From an uncultured Clostridia bacterium (GTDB lineage: Bacteria; Bacillota_A; Clostridia; TANB77; CAG-508): a stretch of 19,783 bases of DNA. The notes under the pieces were generated by a model. The model worked only from the letters and a program-made list of their open reading frames with translations. It made no database searches and was not told the origin of the DNA. The stretch is taken from positions 1-19,783 of the forward strand of contig CALXZF010000055.1 in the NCBI GenBank assembly GCA_944393165.1, read 5' to 3'. The first letter of the stretch is position 1. Each line of letters opens with the position of its first letter. This document shows, in pieces, positions 14,836 to 19,783 of this stretch. A program made the position numbers and the translations under genes.

Positions 14836-16167
14836 TTATTCTCTATATTTATCAATATTTGCAAACTTTGTATAATTACCAAGCCACAATAGCTCTACCG
14901 TTCCAGTTGAACCAGCTCTATGTTTTGCTATGATGACCTCTGCAATATTTTTCTTTTCACTATCTTCATTGTAATAATCATCTCTGTATAAAAACATTAC
15001 AATATCTGCATCTTGCTCTATTGAACCAGATTCACGAAGATCTGAAAGCATTGGTCTATGGTCTGGTCTTTGCTCTGGAGCTCTTGATAACTGTGATAAC
15101 GCTATAACTGGAACTTCTATCTCTTTAGCTAGTATTTTAAGTGAACGGCTAATTTCTGCAATTTCTTGTTCACGGCTTGAACCTCTTTTTCCACTTCCTT
15201 GAACTAATTGCAAATAATCTATTACAACTAGTCCAATGTTTTTTTCAAGTTTCATTTTTCTGCATTTAGCCCTTATTTCCATTATTGATATACCTGGAGT
15301 ATCATCTATATAAATATTTGATTCAGATAATATTCCTGAAGCTTCTGCAAGTTTAGCCCAATCCTCGTCTTCAAGTGTTCCTGTTCTTACTTTGTTACTA
15401 TCAACCATGGCTTCCGAACATAGAATTCTGTTTACCATTTGTTCTTTTGACATTTCTAAGCTGAATATTACAACAGGTACATTTGCTTTCACTGCAGCAT
15501 TTGTAGCAATATTTAGTGCAAAAGCAGATTTTCCCATTGCAGGTCTTGCTGCTACTAGTATGAGGTCAGATTTGTGAAGTCCTGCTGTTCTATAGTCCAA
15601 ATCTACGAATCCTGTTGGAACTCCTGTTACATGTTGTTTTCTATTATATAATTGTTCAAGCTCTGTAAATGTATCTACTAATACATCTTTGATTGAACTA
15701 TAACCTTTTTGATTCTTTTTTTGTATAACTTCAAAAATCTTCTTTTCAGAACTATCTATTATATTTTCTACATCTTGGGTTGGGTCATATCCCAATGTTA
15801 TTATATCATTAGCCGTTTTTATCAAATTTCTTAATATTGATTTTTCTTCTACTATTTTTATATACTGTTCCACATTAGAGGTTGTTGGAACTTTTTCAGG
15901 TAATTCTGCAATATATTCAAGTCCTCCAACTGCATCTAATTTTCCCATTGCTGAAAGCTCAGATTTTAAAGTAATAATATCAATCGGTTCACTTCTATTA
16001 TATAAATTTAGTATTGCTGTATATATTAATCTATTGTCTTCTCTATAAAAATCTTCCTCTTTTAAAGTCTCCACCGCTGCTGAAACTGCATCTTTATCTG
16101 TAAGCATACTTCCTATTACAGCTTGCTCTGCTTCTGTATCATTTGGTGGTACCTTACCTAACTCCAT
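14836..16167 (-). CDS. dnaB: Replicative DNA helicase DnaB/DnaC
   Basis: Hexameric 5'-3' helicase of the replication fork. The 443-residue protein is complete. The N-terminal domain begins PPNDTEAEQAVIGSMLTDKD, followed by the linker, and the RecA-like domain starts at GVPTGFVDLDYRTAGL. Walker A is ARPAMGKSAFA at about residue 208. Walker B is IGLVVIDYLQLVQG, the following motif is ALSQLSRAPEQRPDHRPMLS, and SDLRESGSIEQDADIVMFLY is the strongly conserved C-terminal block. It lies 37 bases after rplI, the classic gdpP-rplI-dnaB order of Firmicutes. No intein or frame disruption is present. Confidence 0.97.
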   Translation of the reverse strand: MELGKVPPNDTEAEQAVIGSMLTDKDAVSAAVETLKEEDFYREDNRLIYTAILNLYNRSEPIDIITLKSELSAMGKLDAVGGLEYIAELPEKVPTTSNVEQYIKIVEEKSILRNLIKTANDIITLGYDPTQDVENIIDSSEKKIFEVIQKKNQKGYSSIKDVLVDTFTELEQLYNRKQHVTGVPTGFVDLDYRTAGLHKSDLILVAARPAMGKSAFALNIATNAAVKANVPVVIFSLEMSKEQMVNRILCSEAMVDSNKVRTGTLEDEDWAKLAEASGILSESNIYIDDTPGISIMEIRAKCRKMKLEKNIGLVVIDYLQLVQGSGKRGSSREQEIAEISRSLKILAKEIEVPVIALSQLSRAPEQRPDHRPMLSDLRESGSIEQDADIVMFLYRDDYYNEDSEKKNIAEVIIAKHRAGSTGTVELLWLGNYTKFANIDKYRE

Positions 16168-16204
16168 ATCCTCATTTCCCTTCTGCTTGTAGATAAGTTA
16201 TAGA

Positions 16205-16651
16205 TTATTGTCCTATTACTTCTACTTTTAAATTTGCTATAACTCCTTCAAACAATTTGATTTGAACATTAAATTCTCCAAGTGTTTTTATAGTCTCTTT
16301 TAATTCAATTTTCTTTTTGTCTACTATAAAATTATATTGAGTTTTTAGGTTTTCAGATATTTCTTTTGAAGTTACTCCTCCAAAGATTTTTCCGTTTTCT
16401 CCTGCTTTTACTCTTATTTTCAACATAATTCCTTTAAGTTTTTTAGCCAACTCTTCTGCTTGTTGTTTTTCAACATCTTTTTTAAAGCTTGCTGCTTCTT
16501 TTTTATTATTTAACTTAGTCATGTTTTCAGCATTTGCTTCTACTGCTAACTTTCTAGGTAGAAGATAATTTCTAGCATAACCATCTGCCGCATTAATAAC
16601 TTCGTCTTTTTTACCAACGCCTTTAATGTTATCTAACAAAATCACTTTCAT
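16205..16651 (-). CDS. rplI: Ribosomal protein bL9
   Basis: Large-subunit protein that binds 23S rRNA near the L1 stalk. It is complete at 148 residues. MKVILLDNIKGVGKKDEVIN and GYARNYLLPRKLAVEA are the family N-terminal signature, a long charged connecting helix follows (about 42-75), and the C-terminal domain includes GKIFGGVTSKEI. GGAAGGAGAG precedes the ATG. It lies between gdpP and dnaB and is probably co-transcribed with dnaB; a set of 35-base repeats separates it from gdpP. Confidence 0.97.
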   Translation of the reverse strand: MKVILLDNIKGVGKKDEVINAADGYARNYLLPRKLAVEANAENMTKLNNKKEAASFKKDVEKQQAEELAKKLKGIMLKIRVKAGENGKIFGGVTSKEISENLKTQYNFIVDKKKIELKETIKTLGEFNVQIKLFEGVIANLKVEVIGQ

Positions 16652-16740
16652 TTATTTATTCTCTCCTTCCTACATTTTAGAATTTTAGCTATACTATTCA
16701 TGATAAAATATGCGTATTCTTTTTTCTTTAACTTTTGCTC

Positions 16741-16830
16741 AAGGAGTGTCCCTTTTGGCTAAGTTCTTGGACGAAAAGGAGTGTCCCTTTTGACCAAATT
16801 CTTGGACAAAAAGGAGTGTCCCTTTTGACC
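16741..16830. repeat. Three tandem 35-base repeats with GGAGTGTCCCTTTTG core
   Basis: GGAGTGTCCC begins at 16743, 16778 and 16813, an exact 35-base period. The unit is roughly AAGGAGTGTCCCTTTTGACC followed by AAGTTCTTGGACAA, with the third copy truncated. It fills the space between the gdpP stop (16839) and rplI. The same core occurs singly at 7226, and a related GGGACA pair with the same period is at 13410-13467. Confidence 0.8.
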
Positions 16831-16838
16831 AAGTTGTT

Positions 16839-18825
16839 TTAGATTTGTTCACTAAAGTATTCGTTAATTCTATTTATTAATTCTTGCTTTACTTCATAAA
16901 CATCCATTCCTTCAACTTGAGCTCCTGCTAATGTTATATGTCCTCCACCACCGAAGTTTTTCAAGAATAACTTGTACATTGATATCTCCAATTGATCTTC
17001 CGCTTATACATACTCTATCATTTAATTTACCAATTACAAATGATGCTGTAATATTACTAATTGTAAGTAATTCGTCTGCCGCTTTTGCGCATACAATATT
17101 TGAGTCTAAGTCTTCTTCTTCATATATTGAAATAGCTATTGTGTCATATACAAGCTCTGCTTTTCCTATTATATTTGAAATTTTGTTATATGTGTCTAAA
17201 TCACTCTGGAACCATTTTTTTACTTTTATTATATCTACTCCAGCTTTTCTCAAATATGCTGCTGCTTCAAATGTTCTAACACCTGTTTTAAATGTAAAAG
17301 TCTTTGTGTCCATCATTATTCCTGCATATAGAGCTTCTGCTTCTAAAATGGTTAGTTCTGGCTCTGATTGTGCATATTCTACAAGCTCTGTAACTAACTC
17401 ACATGCTGATGAAGCATATACTTCATGGAATGTAAGTGTTGCATTAGCTATATAATCAGGACTCCTTCTATGATGATCGACAACCACTATTTTCTTAAGC
17501 TTCTCTAATAATTCCGGTGATTCTACATAATCCTTTTTGTTTGTATCTACAACAACTAGTAATGTATCATCATCAGCTTCTGAAATAGCTTGTTGTGGTT
17601 CATAAATTAGATTTTGGTATTGAGAATCTTTATTAACCTCACTTATAAATACTGAAAGATTTTCACCCTTTGGGTTTAACACTATATGTGCTTCTTTTCC
17701 CAAAGTCGTTGCTAACCTATATATACCCATACTAGCACCTAAGCAATCCATATCCGAATTGCTATGCCCCATTATAAAGACTTTACTAGATTCGGTTATT
17801 AATCCTTCTAAGGCATGAGCAATAATTCTTGCTTTTACTTTTGTTCTCTTTTCTAATTCTTGAGTTCTGCCTCCAAAGAATGTGTACTTGTCGCCTTCAT
17901 GAATAACAGCTTGGTCTCCTCCACGCCCCAATACTATGTCCAATGACGCTTGGGCTGTCTTGTATTTTTCCAAGTTGCTTGTTCCGTCATTTGATATTGC
18001 AATACTTAATGTAAATTGCATTTTGTCAGAAGGTTGTAATTCTTTTATCGTGTCTAAAATATCGAACTTCTTGTCTTCTATTTCTTTGATATATTGTTTT
18101 TCAAATATACATACAAATGTATCTCTCTCTGATTTTAAGATTAATCCCTTATACTCAGATGTCCAATCATATAATCTCTTTTCTATTTCAGCAATTAATT
18201 GTGGCTTTTCATCATCTGGTATTCTTTGAATGATTTCTTCATAATTATCAATCATTATCAAACCAATGTACATATCTTTATTATCAAATAGAGTCTCAAG
18301 TTCTACCAATTTTGTATCATCAACAAAATATATTGTAATAATATATTCATCCTTAAGTGGCATATAATCTCCATAGAGTTTATATGTCTTTTTATCTATT
18401 TTAACTTCATCATATATTTTCTCTTTTTTGTCATTATTTTTAATCTCTAATTTTACATCGTCTAATATTTTTGTGAGATAATTATTAATGTCAATATTTG
18501 CGAATTCTTGATTGAATTTTGTATTTCTAAATATCAAGTTTCCGTTTGTTTCTGCAATCACTAGTGGAAATGGTGAATTAACTAAAGCTATTTTTGCTAC
18601 TCTATCTAAACTAAATGTTAGACTCTTTATGTGCTCTGTTAATTCTTCTTGCCTTTTATTATTTGTCCAATATGCATAAATAATAAGAAGTATATACACA
18701 ACAATTGAAGGTATAATATACCATGTGTTATATATACAAATTACTATTAACAATAACGCAATGATTGCTAAATATATTTTTGTTTTTGATATTATTTTAT
18801 CTAAAACCTTTTTACTATGGTTCAT
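16839..18825 (-). CDS. gdpP: Cyclic-di-AMP phosphodiesterase GdpP (DHH-DHHA1), needing one +1 frame change
   Basis: Membrane-bound enzyme that hydrolyses c-di-AMP. Two N-terminal membrane segments (about 16-52) precede a PAS-like domain, a degenerate GGDEF domain and the catalytic DHH domain. The DHH domain shows GHSNSDMDCLGASMG, VVVDTNKKDYV and the DHH signature VVVDHHRRSPDY. The zero frame runs to VQVILEKL, meets CGG at 16953-16951, and ends at 16912 as RWWRTYNISRSSS. Skipping C16953 gives LEKLGGGGHITLAGAQVEGM, the family's DHHA1 substrate motif GGGGH. It continues through EVKQELINRINEYFSEQI to a stop at 16841-16839, about 661 residues in all, the normal GdpP length. The start ATG has AGGAGG upstream, and a consensus promoter precedes it. 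Confidence 0.93.
16950..16956 (-). other. Candidate +1 recoding site (CTT-CGG-T) in gdpP
   Basis: The minus strand reads AAA CTT CGG TGG in the zero frame. Skipping the C of CGG gives CTT GGT GGT GGA GGA CAT (LGGGGH). The heptamer CTTCGGT is identical to the second rsmH site. Confidence 0.6.
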
Positions 18826-18849
18826 TTATTCCTCCTAAAAACATTATTA

Positions 18850-18878
18850 ATTTTACTATTTTTAGGCCACTTTGTCAA
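18850..18878 (-). promoter_or_regulatory. Consensus sigma-A promoter of gdpP
   Basis: Perfect TTGACA (18873-18878) and TAAAAT (18850-18855) with a 17-base spacer on the minus strand, 25 bases upstream of the gdpP start. Confidence 0.85.
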
Positions 18879-18904
18879 GTAAACATAATTTTAAAAGCTA
18901 AGAA

Positions 18905-18951
18905 AAAATCATCTCCAATGCTAGATATTATCTAACATTAAAGATGATTTT
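18905..18951 (-). terminator. Long hairpin terminator after rpoC
   Basis: AAAATCATCT and AGATGATTTT close a hairpin of more than 20 pairs, continued by AATG/CATT and TAGAT/ATCTA with G-U pairs. It is followed by TTTTTTC on the minus strand and lies 16 bases after the rpoC stop. Confidence 0.88.
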
Positions 18952-18966
18952 AAAAACATTATTATT

Positions 18967-19783
18967 CTATTCTGTAACAGCTTCAGCATTGTTTTCTTGT
19001 ATATTCTCTTGACCTTCTGTACTTATGTGAAGATTTTTATATGCTGCCATTCCGGTTCCTGCTGGAATTAATTTACCAATGATAACATTTTCTTTTAATC
19101 CAATTAATTCGTCAACTTTTCCTTTAACAGCTGCTTCTGTAAGAACTCTAGTTGTTTCTTGGAATGATGCTGCTGATAAGAAACTTTCTGTTGCAAGAGA
19201 GGCTTTAGTAATTCCAAGCAATACTCTCTTATATGTTGCTGGTCTCTTACCTTCTGAAATAGCTTTTTCATTTTCGTCTTCTACTTCGTAAATGTCTACT
19301 AGAGAACCTGCAAATAATGGTGTATCTCCATTGTCTTCAATTCTTACTTTCTTAAGCATTTGTCTTGCAATAACCTCAACATGCTTATCATTTATATCAA
19401 CACCTTGGTTTCTATATACTTTTTGTACTTCTTGTACTAAGTATAGGTAAACACCGTCAGCTCCATTAATTGCCAAAATTTCATTTGGATTTATAGAACC
19501 TTCAGTAATTGGTGCTCCAGCCTTTATTTCGTCTCCTTCTCTTACACGAAGTTTAGAACCAAATGGTATTGTATATTTCTTGCTATCATCTTTTCCTGTA
19601 ATAACAACTTCTTTTTTATTCTTTTCTTCTACAATACTTACTTTACCGTCAATTTCTGAGATTATAGCTAATCCCTTTGGTTTACGAGCTTCAAATAGCT
19701 CCTCAACTCTAGGAAGACCTTGTGTAATATCTGCAACACCTGCAACACCACCAGAGTGGATAGTTCTCATTGTAAGCTGTGTA
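18967..19783 (-). CDS. rpoC: RNA polymerase beta' subunit, C-terminal part (partial)
   Basis: The frame is open to the window edge and begins [15 protein letters not shown], so the apparent Met at 19770 is internal. [20 protein letters not shown] and [12 protein letters not shown] are hallmark beta' residues. [20 protein letters not shown] and the conserved block [20 protein letters not shown] followed by [11 protein letters not shown] are also present. It ends with an acidic tail ([12 protein letters not shown]). About 271 residues of the roughly 1200-residue protein are present. A terminator follows directly, so gdpP is a separate unit. Confidence 0.97.
   Translation of the reverse strand, partial: TQLTMRTIHSGGVAGVADITQGLPRVEELFEARKPKGLAIISEIDGKVSIVEEKNKKEVVITGKDDSKKYTIPFGSKLRVREGDEIKAGAPITEGSINPNEILAINGADGVYLYLVQEVQKVYRNQGVDINDKHVEVIARQMLKKVRIEDNGDTPLFAGSLVDIYEVEDENEKAISEGKRPATYKRVLLGITKASLATESFLSAASFQETTRVLTEAAVKGKVDELIGLKENVIIGKLIPAGTGMAAYKNLHISTEGQENIQENNAEAVTE

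Noticed and set aside
16741..16830. CRISPR array at the 35-base tandem repeats
   Set aside because: The whole 35-base unit is repeated with no variable spacers; it is a plain tandem repeat.
16931..17455. 174-codon plus-strand open frame over gdpP
   Set aside because: Antisense shadow of the conserved DHH-DHHA1 region. The minus-strand product is clearly the real one.

Overview
The window is AT-rich DNA from a Gram-positive, Clostridia-type bacterium, probably an uncultured gut lineage. Supporting signs are the low-GC codon use, frequent TTG and GTG starts, strong GGAGG ribosome binding sites, PBPs of the SpoVD/PBP2B type, a sortase, a GdpP-type phosphodiesterase and the rpoC, gdpP-rplI-dnaB, tilS, ftsH and mraZ-rsmH-ftsL-pbp blocks. 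Almost all genes lie on the minus strand, so the biological order runs from high to low coordinates.

Layout in transcription order: the 3' end of rpoC with its terminator (19783-18905); gdpP, rplI and dnaB (18825-14836); tilS (14633-13599); ftsH (13393-11585); a 200-base compound inverted repeat; a PASTA-bearing PBP, rsmA and a sortase (11192-7242); a small accessory segment (7210-4950) with a VbhA-like small protein, a secreted-type peptidoglycan peptidase, a Fic protein and a decayed HEPN gene; then the division cluster mraZ, rsmH (mraW), ftsL and a second, C-terminally truncated PBP (4818-187). The 5' end of another gene sits at 53-1.

The most striking observation is a recurring +1 frame change. 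Three otherwise well-conserved genes (rsmH, the M15 lysin and gdpP) each need the ribosome to skip one C, at four sites in total. At every site the zero frame shows the codon CGG and the skipped-C frame restores a family-conserved Gly (GGN). In a by-eye check of every CGG trinucleotide in the other genes here I found none used in frame as a sense codon, whereas CGA, CGC and CGT are used. This is what programmed +1 frameshifting, or C-skipping, at an unassigned or starved CGG codon would look like. Systematic assembly error is the main alternative.

Other points of interest: a MraZ-type operator (AAGTGG repeats at 10-base spacing) just downstream of a good promoter; an unusually long mraZ-rsmH spacer with ten ACAAAAGA repeats; a Fic toxin whose VbhA-like antitoxin candidate lies 1 kb away on the opposite strand; 35-base-period GGGACA repeat modules at several intergenic sites; and a terminator splitting ftsL from its PBP gene.
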